NCBI GenBank assembly: GCA_030762935.1
Contig: CM060881.1
Coordinates: forward strand, 101,168,001-101,232,000
Direction of reading: 5' to 3'
Length of the DNA: 64,000 nt
Origin: Hymenopus coronatus
Taxonomy: Eukaryota; Arthropoda; Insecta; Mantodea; Hymenopodidae
In this document: in pieces, positions 45,512 to 56,185 of the stretch
How positions within the stretch are numbered: position 1 is the first letter of the stretch
How the letters are laid out: each line of letters starts with the position of its first letter
Position numbers and translations under genes: made by a program
Notes under the pieces: generated by a model
The model's input: the letters and a program-made list of their open reading frames with translations, nothing else
Told to the model about the DNA's origin: nothing
Database searches by the model: none

Positions 45512-46138
45512 AGGGCCGTTTTTTTCTCAACCTCCGATAGGCTATAAATAAAATACAAATTCATAGAAAACAATTATTTTATTACTAAAAGCTTTGTACA
45601 CTTATGTTTACTTTTCAACATAATCACCGAAAAGATTGAGACATTTGTCGTACCTGGCATAAGCTTTGCATTGCTTCAAAAAATTTTGCCGCCAATGATG
45701 CAGCCCGGAATCACTATCAATGCAATTGTTTATTGTGAGACTTTGCGACGTTTGCGGAGAGTCATTCAAAACAAACGAAGAGGAATGCTGACTTGAGGAA
45801 TTGTGTTGATCCATGACAACGCTCGTCCACACACTGCTGGCACAACCCATCGGCTCCTTGAACAATTTCAATGGGAATGAAGACGTGGCTAGGAGGACAG
45901 CACTTTCAAACCAACGAAGATCTTCAAAACAACGTTAATGCTCATCTGAAATCATTGGCGGCAACATTTTTTCAAGCGGGTGTTGCAAAGCTTGTGCACA
46001 GGTACGATAAATATCTCAATCTTTCCGGTGAGTGATGAAAAGTACCCAAAAGTGTACAAAAATTTTAGTAATAAAATAATTGTTTTCTAAGAACTTGTCT
46101 TTTATTTATAGCCTATCGGGAGGTTGAAAAACAAACTT
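45512..46138. mobile_element. mariner relic, folded back on its 3' end
   Basis: Mariner transposases cut and paste DNA at TA. Both ends are the same mariner 3' end: tcaacctccgataggctata (about 45527) and the inverted tagcctatcgggaggttga (about 46113). On the minus strand near 45605-45700 the C-terminus reads ARYDKCLNLFGDYVEK. On the plus strand 45745-46035 gives RRLRRVIQNKRRGMLT, then IHDNARPHTAGTTHRLLEQF (second catalytic Asp), a deletion over the third-Asp region, and WLGGQHFQTNEDL to LVHRYDKYLNLSGE. The HTH half and the third Asp are missing, so it is dead. Confidence 0.8.
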
Positions 46139-46174
46139 GAGTTCAAACTTCTAAATTGGAACTTAAAAAAAAAA

Positions 46175-46612
46175 TGTGATGTGTTCCATTTACATGACTT
46201 CCTCTACGTCTCTGTTTCATGATAATCGAGACAAACATTAGCCAGAGATTGTCTTTATTTCTTGCTTCCTTCTAAGTAGAAGGGAAATAAGGGAGTACCC
46301 TAGGCTAAATCAATAGTCTGATATTTTAAAATCTAGTTGCCATGTGGTTGAAATCAGTTTCTATGCATGATCAGGAATTGACAAATTCCGTATGAGAAAA
46401 GTTTATATATTTTAAAACTGAAAGCAATAATAAGGAATATCTCGTAAATGATAAACTCCACGAAAACAATTGTAGGAACTAAATTGACTGTTTTAACGGG
46501 AGTACATTTTTTATATTTTTTAGTTTTTTTCTAGTTCTTACGTTTTATCAATTATGCAAAAGTCCTCTAGAACAAGGAGGTTTTCAGAGCCTATTCCCAG
46601 AAAAATCCTGTA
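46175..46612. mobile_element. FB family, outer F arm
   Basis: gatgtgttccatttacatga to ctattcccagaaaaatcc. The inner arm and loop are absent. Confidence 0.7.
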
Positions 46613-47039
46613 GAATGGAGAAGTATTAATTCCTATTGTATGAAGCACTGGGAAATTCTTCCTATGTTAATGATTCTAGTTCACTGTGTAGATTGTATGG
46701 AAATTTGGAAACTCAAATATGATGTTTAGAAATGTAAAGTGTTATCTTTGACAAATGTGTTGCTATCCTGCATGCTATGATTGAATCTGTTTAGCTAGGA
46801 AGTTCTTAAAACTGAACCTTGTAAAAGGTTGGAATTCTTAAGACTTATGAAAGAATAAAATTCATGGCCGACAAAAGCAAGTATGAGAGATGGCTTGTTT
46901 AGCTGAGGTAAGTAACAATTTAGGATAAGGAACTCCAAAATATACCCGGCCATCCAGGATGGAGGTTGTGCGTAGGACTAGTTACCAGGTAAAAAAAAAA
47001 AAAAAAAAAAATGAAATTGCCATAAGGCTAAAATTAAAT
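46613..47039. other. Unassigned, ending in an oligo(A) run
   Basis: A 21-base A-run at 46991-47011 follows gttgtgcgtaggactagtta. It could be a retroposon tail. The LINE remnant begins just after it. Confidence 0.4.
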
Positions 47040-48570
47040 TGAACCGGACGGATACTAATGAATAATGACAAAACACAAAATTGCCGCTTGGCATGTAGAA
47101 AGTGTCGTAGTGAATACTGCAAAAATGATAGAAAAATTGGAAGAAAGGAAACTAGTTATGAATGCTAAAAATATAAATGTTTAACTAAATTCTGAGAATT
47201 GTAACCTAATATATTCAGGAGTAGAAAAGAACAACGTGCTCAAACAGGGCTTGGAAATAATAAATAATAAGCTAAGTAAGTAAATAAAATCATATTACCA
47301 ATGGATTAATAGAAGAATAATTATTTTGGAAGCAAGAACCATAAGGACACAGTATTAGATTATAGGAGACTCAATGAAAGAGACAGAAAAACACGGAGAA
47401 GATGAATAAGCAGTTACAAGATTGTGCAAATTAGACTGTAAAATGTTTATTATTATTATTATTATTGTCATCATAATTATCGGTACTTTGAATGCTGGTA
47501 TGGGAGATAATCTATTTCCCAAATTGTTTAACCAATGAGAATACACTTGGATAATAATAATAATAATAATAATAATAATAGAATACTAAGGGACTAGGGG
47601 TGTACTACTATTAAAATGAGAATTACGAGCATTTTCTTTAAACATGAATGTATTAAACAATTTTCAAGAGAAGTTCTATTGACTAAACAATGGTTAGTAA
47701 GAAAATGTGGCCAATATTATTGATACGAAGGTGTATACAGCATCTGCACTAGATAGTGACCACGATCTATTAATGTCTAAAATAATGACATCAGAAAAAT
47801 ACATAAAACAAAAAGAAAATCAAAATGAGTCTGGAGCAGATTTAAGGTCCAGAATCAAGCGTAAGAAATCTAGCATAGAAGACTGCAAACAAATTAAAAG
47901 GGATAAGTAGCGTCACCAATTCTGACTGAGAAAATAAAGATAGCTATGAAGGTTACGATCATAGAAACATTGGGAACTCGGAAGAAAAGGCAGCCGCAAA
48001 GGTCAAACGCTTGTAATAAAGCGTTAAATAAATTAAAGAAAAATGTATATGAGGTTGTTAGGAAATATGAATATTCAGAACCAAAGGTACAAAGCACAAA
48101 GAACTAAGTTTGGGAAACTGTTACAAAAAAGCAAAATGCTAAGTTGGGACACGTTTGTCAGAAAAGTAGACAGAGCTGTAACAGGAGACAAACGTTTGGT
48201 TTTAAAGTTTTAGAGGACAGAGATAAGGACAAAAGGATAGCAGCGCAAGAACAGAAGTGATAAATGGAGATAAATGGATACAATATTATTCAGGTTTACC
48301 GGTAGATCTAGACAAGAATATAACTACCACAGAAAGCGTTCGTGTATATAATGTTAAAATTATAAACGATATTGAGTAGAATGTAATAATTATAGGGATA
48401 TATCTCTTTTAATGACAGAATGTAAAATATATGCCTTAACTCTCAAAATGAAACTGCAAGTATTAGTAGAAGAAATTCAGAGTGAGGAACAGTAGTTTTA
48501 GAAAGGGGAGGTCATGTGCAGATGTGATGTTTACACTAAAGCAAATTTTAGAGAAGGGGCGTGAATATTG
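47040..48570 (+). pseudogene. Endonuclease-RT LINE remnant (clade uncertain)
   Basis: The plus strand gives, in order: KIAAWHVESV (about 47086, in place of the endonuclease start 'IGTWNVR'), NLIYSGVEKN (about 47200), DTKVYTASALDSDHDLLMSK (47722-47781, the endonuclease SDH motif), WDTFVRKVDRAVTGDKR (about 48145), RTEVINGDKWIQYYSGLP (48250-48300), and the RT block GRSCADVMFTLKQILEKGRE (48509-48567, like 'GRst.D.iFtLrQilEk'). The YADD catalytic box is not reached. Frameshifts, stops and two AAT/ATT microsatellites (about 47447-47467, 47553-47580) interrupt it. The wording resembles insect 'craniofacial-like' LINEs. The C-terminus at 27110-27368 may belong to a related element. Confidence 0.7.
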
Positions 48571-49058
48571 TAATATACCCAGTGTGGGGTAGAAGTTACC
48601 CCAACACTGCGTTATGGGGTAACAGTTCAGAGATAAAAGCCGCTCGCGCCTGCGAGAGGGAAGTGGATGTCCTCAGCGTTTACGGTGCAGAAGGTGTATA
48701 TTTGGGAGAAAGATCTGGAGCTATAAATAAATGCGCAAGGGTGCGAGGAAACACAGGGTTTTTACTATTCAAAGATAAAGTATGGTTAGGGATGGAAAAA
48801 AAAACAAAGTTCCAAACTAGCTTCAACACTCACCGCAGATGAACAATGCTCTTGTGACAAAGTTTTTGGAATTTTTGTAATAAAACCTATGTTTATGCCA
48901 GCATTGTTTTAGGAGGACACGGATGTGTCAGCATTTCGACATCTTGCCACCAATATCGATTGCTGAAACTGCCGCAATATTATTTCCTGCTAAATAAAAT
49001 ATACTTTATTCAAAATTACCATTTCAGATACCCTACAATATATTTATAAAACTTGTGT
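48571..49058. other. Unassigned, with a small hairpin
   Basis: gtgtggggta and ttaccccaacac at about 48582-48607 form a small stem. No family was recognised in the rest. Confidence 0.4.
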
Positions 49059-49149
49059 ATTCAAACTCTTCTCGGGCTTCTAGCCAGGTAAAAACTTGGC
49101 TTGACAAGCCAAGTTTTTACCTGGCTAGAAGCCCGAGAAGAGTTTGAAT
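49059..49149. repeat. Perfect 91-bp palindrome, 45-bp arms, 1-base axis
   Basis: Arms 49059-49103 and 49105-49149 are exact reverse complements around a single a at 49104. The centre reads cttggcttg-a-caagccaag. Outside, gtgt on the left can pair with acac on the right across a 2-base bulge. The sequence is moderately GC-rich and non-repetitive. As RNA or single-stranded DNA it would form a very stable hairpin. Confidence 0.95.
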
Positions 49150-49209
49150 TAACACGTCGCCAGGAAAGCTTCAGTTCTTATTTTAACTTGTGTATTGTTT
49201 TGAACTATT

Positions 49210-49527
49210 CCAGGTGCCCCAGCTGCGCCATATTTGGCGTGTGCAGAAATCCCTTGGTGCGTTACAAGAGTTGTAGAACTCAACGGGGCTATTTAAAATT
49301 AAAACACACCAGTGGAGAACTGGGCGAGAGCGACCTTCTTTTTACCTCTCTAAATGAGCGCGACTCGTTCACAGTATTCGCTGCTAGCAGGACATGTATA
49401 GCGAAGGCCACCTTGGAAGTATTCCGCTGACAGTTTTTACTTGAAATAGCCCTGTTGAGTTCTAAATCTCTTTTAACGCACCAAAGGGATACCTGTGCAC
49501 GTCAAATATGGTGCAGCTGGGGCCCTG
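49210..49527. mobile_element. MITE with about 90-bp terminal inverted repeats
   Basis: The left end ccaggtgccccagctgcgcc and right end ggtgcagctggggccctgg are inverted. Complementarity continues for about 90 bp, through gttgtagaactcaacggggc on the left and its counterpart gccctgttgagttctaaatc on the right. The inner 130 bp is unique. No coding capacity. No clear target duplication was seen. A second partial copy lies at 57206-57330. Superfamily unknown. Confidence 0.75.
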
Positions 49528-49979
49528 GCGTAAAGCCACATGATGGAGTTGATCGCACAACATTATGGCAAATATTTGAAGAATACCAAAGACTTTTAAA
49601 CTTGATAAATTCAACCAATGCACTGCATTCAATTCAATAAAGATTCCATCACGCCATGTCGGTGTATAATGGACCCACCTTTACAATGGTTCCTGTTCAG
49701 GGAATTCCCAGTCCGCGAGTTCGCCATTATGTGCACATGTTGACAAAGGATAAACTCGTTGCTCTATATGGCACTTTTGGACAAAATTACGACTTGAGGG
49801 CGTGAAAAAGACAATTTTATACACAAGGACCTTTTTATTTCAAGATAGGGGGTTATTTAATGTTTGAATAAACATTATACGGGGCCAATGACTTTACTCT
49901 TACCTTCAGAAGGAGGCCTTGCTAGGCACTTTTACATCCCTAAAATCCACCACCCTCTGTCGGGTTTAAACAGCAGCCT
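49528..49979. other. Unassigned stretch
   Basis: No family recognised between the MITE and the LINE C-terminal piece. Confidence 0.4.
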
Positions 49980-50200
49980 TGGGTATTAGAGGCTAGCTAG
50001 CATGGTAATCGCTACATCAGAATAGAGGGCTATCTACTCTGTATGTCGACGCTTCCCAATGAGGTTACTACATGAAGATTCGGCCCTCCCATATGTAGAA
50101 GATGTAATTAGGCGCCGGGCTCAAAATTCCTACACCTGATTAGGCCAACATGAGAATGCCCTTATCGGATCACTGGGGACTACTTACCAACCGAATGCCG
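49980..50200 (+). pseudogene. Jockey-type LINE ORF2 C-terminal fragment
   Basis: The plus strand reads CRRFPMRLLHEDSALPYVED, VIRRRAQNSYT, stop and LGQHENALIGSLG. This resembles the end of Jockey ORF2 ('aP.yVrN..LH.DL.lp.v...I......y..rl..H.N'). Unlike the LINE at 13.5-16.3 kb, which lacks this part, the fragment stands alone. A stop lies inside the block. Confidence 0.5.
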
Positions 50201-50959
50201 ATGCAGCACCACCAGGTTTCCGCATGGCTTGCGTGCACCCTAGTAAAAACGGCTTCAATCCAGCCAATAGTAAAACAGCTGAGCTAAGTACTCCCCTCCA
50301 AACCTTGGGAGTGGTCATCTAAAAATCAACATTAACTAAAATAAGCAAACAAGACACCAGCGGAGCAGAGGAAAAGATGATACTGCTGAAAATGGCACCG
50401 CTGAGGAGACTATTAGTAGCGTTACCTTCTTACCACCAACAACCTAAATTCCACCAAACTATACCAAACCTCAACCCATCCTTACATGCCTGTAGTTAAG
50501 CCCTTACCAGACCAAGTACACAGTAACTTGTCTAGGCTCACCACGAGTCTTCCAGATCTTACAAGCACTCACTCACTACATCAGTAAGGCACTATATACA
50601 AAAAAAAAACAATGCCATTTCTGAAAGTCAATATAAGACGAAGATGCGGATTGTCACCAAGTCATCATTTAATTTAGATGTGAACAGGTAATTGAAGGTT
50701 GAGAGGAACCAATAAACCAGAGAAACTTAAAAACAAAATTCATCTGAGCTAGAAAAAAAATCCTGCTTGTTTACTAGTGGGAAATAAAGGAGTTGCAAAA
50801 CTCAGTATTCAACATGAAAGATACAATAAAATAATATAACACGAACATTTTAGATGAGAAATCTAACTATTTGGTTATTGTATTATTTTTCTAAACAACT
50901 AACGAACATTTTGTAATTTTAGCCATTTAGGGGGGAAATGATTAAATGTGAACTTTTTA
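50201..50959. other. Unassigned stretch
   Basis: The first part (to about 50600) is less AT-rich and may continue the LINE 3' region. No motif was recognised. Confidence 0.4.
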
Positions 50960-51480
50960 TAGGGTTAAAAGAAATTTCCAGAACATTAAAATGAACTATA
51001 CAGTTTAGATGGACAATATCACTGTAACTTAGAAGCACTAGATCCAACAATAACTTGTGATGATCTTCCTTCAATTAAGGAAGGCCTTAGATTGGAGAAA
51101 CCTTCTCTAACTTTGTAGGAGGGCAGATATCTTGTAGACCTACTAATTGGGGCAGATGCTGCCGATAAGTGAATAACAAGGAAGTTCAAACTGTTAGATT
51201 CTGAATTAGCTGCTATTCAGAATAAACTAAGGTTAACTCTAATGGGGAAAGCCACCCATCAATATTAAACAAGCAGAGTATTAGAGGTTACTTTGCTAGA
51301 TATTAATGTCCTTAATGACCTTTGGTGACTAGATGCTTTTGGAAAGTTAAAACAGGAAGTGTTCTGGGGATTCAAACTAATTTTAAGATAACGGACGCTA
51401 TGAAGTACCTCTGGTAATGAAAGAGGAAGACTTGCTTCCCCCATTTAGGGGACACAGAGAACTTTTTTAGCGTATTGTTA
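50960..51480 (+). pseudogene. BEL/Pao pol remnant (protease to RT linker)
   Basis: The plus strand reads LDGQYHCNLEALDPTITCDD, then YLVDLLIGAD (about 51130-51160; BEL/Pao proteins have 'iDlLiGaD' near the protease), NKLRLTLMGK (in place of 'LGW...G'), NDLW, then RLDAFGK-like text (about 51315-51345), and GRYEVPLVMKEEDLLPPFRG (about 51390-51450). The last matches the 'GRYEV.LPw......L' block before the Pao reverse transcriptase. Frameshifts and stops are present. LTRs, RT catalytic motifs and integrase are not seen. Confidence 0.65.
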
Positions 51481-51664
51481 AAAAATATCGATTTTTGGAT
51501 TCTAGATTCAAAACATTCACAATATTTTACTATAGAATACATATTTAAAAAGTTTGTTTGCCCTAGAACGGATGCAATGCATTGAGTTGAAGCGTTCAGT
51601 TGGTTAGATGACTCTCTATGTCTATTTTTAAGTTAATTATGCTAAGTTGCCTTTTGTTATTCAC

Positions 51665-51680
51665 CAACAACAACAACAAC

Positions 51681-51713
<33 letters not shown>
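51665..51713. repeat. (CAA)n/(TAA)n microsatellite
   Basis: A run of caa units passes into a run of taa units, immediately before the NUMT. Confidence 0.9.
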
Positions 51714-51714
<1 letters not shown>

Positions 51715-51739
51715 TGCCTGTTAATCAGTGATTAGATTT

Positions 51740-51875
51740 AAGAAATCTAACCTGATCACTGAACTTTTTTTGAATAGTCGCAATATTTTGACTGTGCAAA
51801 GGTACCTTAATAACTAGTAGTAGTGTTTTAATTGAAGCTAGTATGTGGTTGCATAGACACTGTAAATACTTTGTT
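51740..51875 (+). pseudogene. NUMT: mitochondrial 16S rRNA fragment
   Basis: The text aatctaacctgatcactgaa, cgcaatattttgactgtgca, aaggtac, agtgttttaattgaagctag and tatgtggtt follows the conserved domain of arthropod mitochondrial large-subunit rRNA ('tctaacctgcccactga', 'gcagtattttgactgtgcaaaggtagcataat', 'tcttttaattgaagg'), in rRNA sense. Substitutions such as ggtacc for ggtagc at an invariant position show it is not functional. About 135 bp are recognisable. It lies beside a trinucleotide repeat and a BEL/Pao relic, in nuclear context. Confidence 0.75.
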
Positions 51876-52094
51876 CTTTATTTAGTTTAATTCCTTTAAT
51901 CTGGTAGGTCATATCGAACGATACAAGAAATCGGTGAAGTGATCCTCAAATAATTCCTCCATTCTTCTTCTCAGGATAACGAAAAATCCCGTAAAAAGCT
52001 ATCCGGGTAATTCATCCTAGCCGAGATCCCAGCCGTGAGCAAGACATGTTCAAGACTCTTGCTTACATGCATTTATACTCACAACTACTAATAA

Positions 52095-52215
52095 AAACCT
52101 AAGTGAAGTAACTTATCACACGGGGGTCCAGGGTTCGATTCTCGGTTGGGGAATCACTATCCTCCACAGAATCTGTAAGTATAAACGCGAGAGTCGATGT
52201 GGGTGCGTTTAATAA
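52095..52215 (+). mobile_element. SINE-E, fragment
   Basis: ggttcgattctcggttgggg, then atcctccacagaatctgtaa and cgatgtgggtgcg parallel the copy at 5005-5160. It ends at an FB terminus. Confidence 0.5.
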
Positions 52216-52223
52216 TTAAAAAG

Positions 52224-53346
52224 TCTGATGTATTCCATTAAAATGGCTTTCTCTAGCTGTTCCGCAAACATACGTCTTACAAAACATTATTCCTTTATCT
52301 ACATCATCATATTGTGATAAACATTAACAGAATTAGTGTTTTACTTGCTGATTATAAATAGGCGGAAATGAGATTGCACATTAAGCTAAGCGATAGTAAA
52401 ATCTTTTAAAAGCCGGTCACTTGTGGAACAATTGAAATTTCGTTCTCTTTGCTTCCCCTTGGAGTCAAACACAAGAGAGAACAAAAGAAAGATGTCTTCC
52501 CGTTTGAGAAAAGTTCAAGTAGCTTAAATTGAAACCTATAACACAGAATATCTTAAAAACGACAAAAGATGTATATAATACAAATTGTGTGTTTTAACCA
52601 GGTCTACATTTTTATTTTCTCTAAAAGTACTATGTACATAGTGTATAGAGAAGGTATTGAAATGCACCCAAAAATTCGATACCGAGATTTCACCGAAAAT
52701 ACATGTTTAGGGTCCCCCTGAATAAAAAAAAGCATTTTTGGAAAAAGGTCTGTAGTATTTAAGTTTGGTATCTTCCAAGGATGCAACATGAAGATTTTCA
52801 AGAAAATCCCCCCACCCCCATCCATTTGGAACTTTTATCGAGAATTTTGATTTTGCTCAAAATTTGCTCTAACGATTTTGATTAAAATACCGTATAGGTA
52901 TTAAAGATATTTACCTGACAAATAAAATGTTTATCTTGAATTTTCTGGGAATACCCTCTTTAGACTACTTTATTCTGGATGAATTTTAGGGAATTTTGAA
53001 TAACTGCTAAACCGTAATAGATGGACAAAAACTTACTACGCAAAAAATGTAGAGCACGTTAACACACAATTTATGCTATACAATTTTTTCGGGGAGTTGG
53101 TCGTTTTTGAGATATTCCTTGCTTTTGGTTTCAGCTTTGAAAAACTTATACTTTTATCATACAGGAATTTTTCAACTCCTGTCCATACAAACAAAGGAAC
53201 TTCAGTCACATAGCAACCAACTTTTGACTATAACTTTAACTTATGGTACACCCTTATTTCCCTTCTACTTACAAGGAACTCGCTTTTTAACAATAATTTG
53301 TTGCAGAGATGTAGAGAAAGTCATGTGAATGAAACATCAGATTTTT
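52224..53346. mobile_element. FB family: F piece, reversed loop, R arm
   Basis: The outer F arm (tctgatgtattccattaaaa to about 52605) stops at a T-run, continues with a reversed loop (tactatgtacatagtgtata, gagaaggtattgaaatgcac) and then an R arm to gtgaatgaaacatcaga and a T-run (53346). In the R arm the TG tract and neighbouring palindrome are deleted. Confidence 0.75.
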
Positions 53347-53870
53347 TTTTAGTTGTAGGTTTTGTCTATATCTTACTGTTTATCTGTTATACAAAAGTTA
53401 TACAAAAATCAACCGGTATGAAGAGGTCTTCGAAGGCTATTCCCAGAAAATTCAAATATGCATTTTATTTGTCTTATAAGTTACTTCAAATATACGGTAT
53501 TTTAATCTAAATTGTTAAGAGCCATTAAGAGCCATTTTTGAGAAAATCCTCATACTCGAACATTCTTCCACGTGAAGGGTAGTTTGGGTTGTGTTGGGAT
53601 TATTTTGAAAATCTTCCTTGGGGGTCACTAAACTTAAATTTCAAGTTTGTAGTTTATGGACTTTTCGTTTTTGAGTTTTGTTGCCCACAGACACACACAC
53701 ACACAAACAGACACACTGAACCTTTTTTAAAAATGCTTTTTTTTTTTGGGTTCAGGGAGACTCAAAAGATATATTTGAAGTGAAATCTTGGTGTCAAATT
53801 TTGGGTGAAGTGCAATACCTTCTCTATCTACTAAGTACTTTGTACATATTAGTTAGAGAAAATGAAAGTA
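53347..53870. mobile_element. FB family, inner F arm plus loop
   Basis: Begins at gttgtaggttttgtctat inside the F arm, directly after the preceding R-arm T-run. It has a CA tract at about 53690-53716 and a diverged loop ending gagaaaatgaaagtaa. Confidence 0.7.
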
Positions 53871-54296
53871 ATTGATGTAATGTCATTAACCTGCAGTTAA
53901 TATTGAGCTGTTTCACAGGTTAGAAGCCCCCAATATAGATATAGCAGTAAGAGGTGGCTATACGAATTAAACAAAGACACAAAATGATCCTAAGTAAGAC
54001 AATTGTGAAGATCTGGCGCCTTATATATATTGTAGCAGTAAAATTTATGGAAATATTGAGAAATATTGCTTTTATATGTCGTAATTCTATACTCAACTGA
54101 TCTAATTAAAACTGTAGGATTCGCTGGGACGTTATTAATGCTGGTATTAGTATGAAGTGAAATTAATAGTGACTGGATCAGCAGCAGAAAGCTAGTGTCC
54201 TCTGTTAACGGGGTAATAAATTAGGATTTTAATGAAAGAGGAAAACCGAAGTACGTATTTCAGTGCTTCCCGAAAAGAATAAAAAATCTGATGTAT
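53871..54296. other. Unassigned stretch
   Basis: No family recognised. Confidence 0.4.
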
Positions 54297-55016
54297 TTCA
54301 TTCACATTATTTTTATATCTGTTCTGTAAACAAACTATTCTTACAAAAGATAATCATTTTATCTACATAATGCTAATAAAGATAATCATTATCAGAAATG
54401 GCGTTAGTACTTAGTTCCTTATAAGGAGCAAGCAGTAAAGCAAAAGAGATGTGAAACTGATGAGAACTTCCAATTTGGAAAAAAAAATAAGTATTTTAAT
54501 ATTGAAACCCAGGAAACATATTAAAATTACTCATTGTACAAAAACTGCAAAATGTCATACATTTTTTTGTGTAGTAAGTTTTTGTCTATAGCTTTATGGT
54601 TTACCAGTTACACAAAATTTATTCAGAATGAAGAGAACTTCATGGGGTTTTCCCAAGATGTTCAGAATACACATTTATTTGTACTTTAATCAAAATCATT
54701 AAAGCCATTTTTTAGAAAATCGAAGATCAAAAATGTTCCAAATAAAGGGCAGTTGGGGGGGGTGGATTTTCCTGAAAAATCTTCTTGTCGCATCCTTGGA
54801 AGATTAGTTTGGTATTTAACCGAAGTTTCGTTTTTTAGACATATTGTCCATAGACAGATACACAGACATATACACTGACCTTTTTATAAAAAAAGCTTTT
54901 TATGGATTCAGGATCCTCATCAAATATTTCGGATGAAACGTCGGTATTGAATTTTTGGGTGGAATACAATACCTTCTCTATCTACTATGTGCATATACAT
55001 GTGTGCTAGATAAGCT
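54297..55016. mobile_element. FB family, F arm plus loop, old copy
   Basis: tctgatgtatttcattcaca to tgtgctagataagctaaaa. Several internal deletions shorten the arm. The microsatellite is reduced to tacacagacatatacactga. Confidence 0.65.
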
Positions 55017-55276
55017 AAAATCAATTCATGTAGACAAGGGTGGAGACAATATCAGGATAAATTCCTTGTATTGCAATTCGAAGTAGAGAAACTGTTAGGT
55101 GTCTGGTTAACAGGTTAACGAGATTTCTAAATTTTAAGCTTGAGAAACAAAAACGATTTGCTCTGGGGGAGGAAAAAAATTGACGAAATAGGTGCAATAT
55201 AAGAAGCACGGCAGCTGCTAAACTTTTAGCATTGAAACTTTATAGAGTGAACTAATGTAACGAATTACAATCTTGT
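55017..55276. other. Unassigned stretch
   Basis: No family recognised. Confidence 0.4.
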
Positions 55277-55609
55277 GGCGACTGGGAATGCAGGGAAGAT
55301 ATAGTTAGACACCTCTCTCAATACACTTATAATAAGGTTACTATTAATTTATTGTATTTACTATCACTCGTGAGTAAGTAATGCGTGAGATTTAAAACCC
55401 CCGTTGTAACAGACAATGCACAGAGTATGCCTAGTGCATTCAATGGCAGCGGCGACTGGGAATGCTGGGAAGATATAGTTAGACACCTCTCTCAATACAC
55501 TTATAATAAGGTTACTATTAATTTATTGTATTTACTATCACTCGTGAGATTTAAAACCCCCGTTGTAACAGACAATGCACAGAGTATGCCTAGTGCATTC
55601 AATGGCAGC
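55277..55609 (+). repeat. 174-bp tandem duplication with hAT-like wording
   Basis: ggcgactgggaatgc starts at 55277 and again at 55451. The copies are nearly identical except for a 15-bp extra block (taagtaatgcgtgag) in copy 1. Each contains a frame reading FKTPVVTDNAQSMPSAFNGS, which resembles the 'vvTDNa.nm..A' block of hAT transposases. The duplication is recent. The hAT call rests on one short motif. Confidence 0.7.
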
Positions 55610-55744
55610 GAACGTACTCATTGCCGTTCAATTAGCTGCAGCTCTTTCCAGAAGCAGACATTTTAAATCGATGCAACGTAATGATGATGCACAAACCTTT
55701 GTTTAGTTGGATAAGTATTAAATTATTTAAAATGTATGTTGTAT

Positions 55745-56185
55745 ACGTTCGCAAGGTCGTGGGATCGATTTCCGCGGTATACCTCTCTGAACTATGTGTT
55801 TTTTTCGGGGATTATCCTGGTTCACTAGGCAAATTCTGAGTTTCCTGTCCCTTTATTTCATCTCCATTGCATCCGGCCGGTCTCTTTCAGAACTGTCGAT
55901 GAGAACTGCGGTAGCGGCGCCCTTCTGAGGTGATGAACACGCTCTGGAATACAGCTCTTAGCTCCAGGATGGCGTTGGTAGTCGTCTGTAGACATAGGGA
56001 GTTTGGTTAGACCTTAGATGAGGACTCCTAGCGCTCCCTGTGGCGCGATGAAGAACTGTTTGGAATGTGTTAGAGACCCTCGATGGTGGCTCTTCCCCAT
56101 CGTGCCCTCCAGGGTCTGGCGTACAATAAGCCAATGACTGCAGTGTGATATCCCCTCCGGCATCACATACACACACATCTTTGCA
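55745..56185 (+). mobile_element. SINE-C, plus orientation
   Basis: The head is diverged (ggtcgtgggatcgatttccg). The body has tttatttcatctccattgca, gagaactgcggtagcggcgc, actcctagcgctccctgtgg, atgaagaactgtttggaatg and ggtggctcttccccatcg, all in the same order as the minus-strand copy at 41072-41575. Confidence 0.65.
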
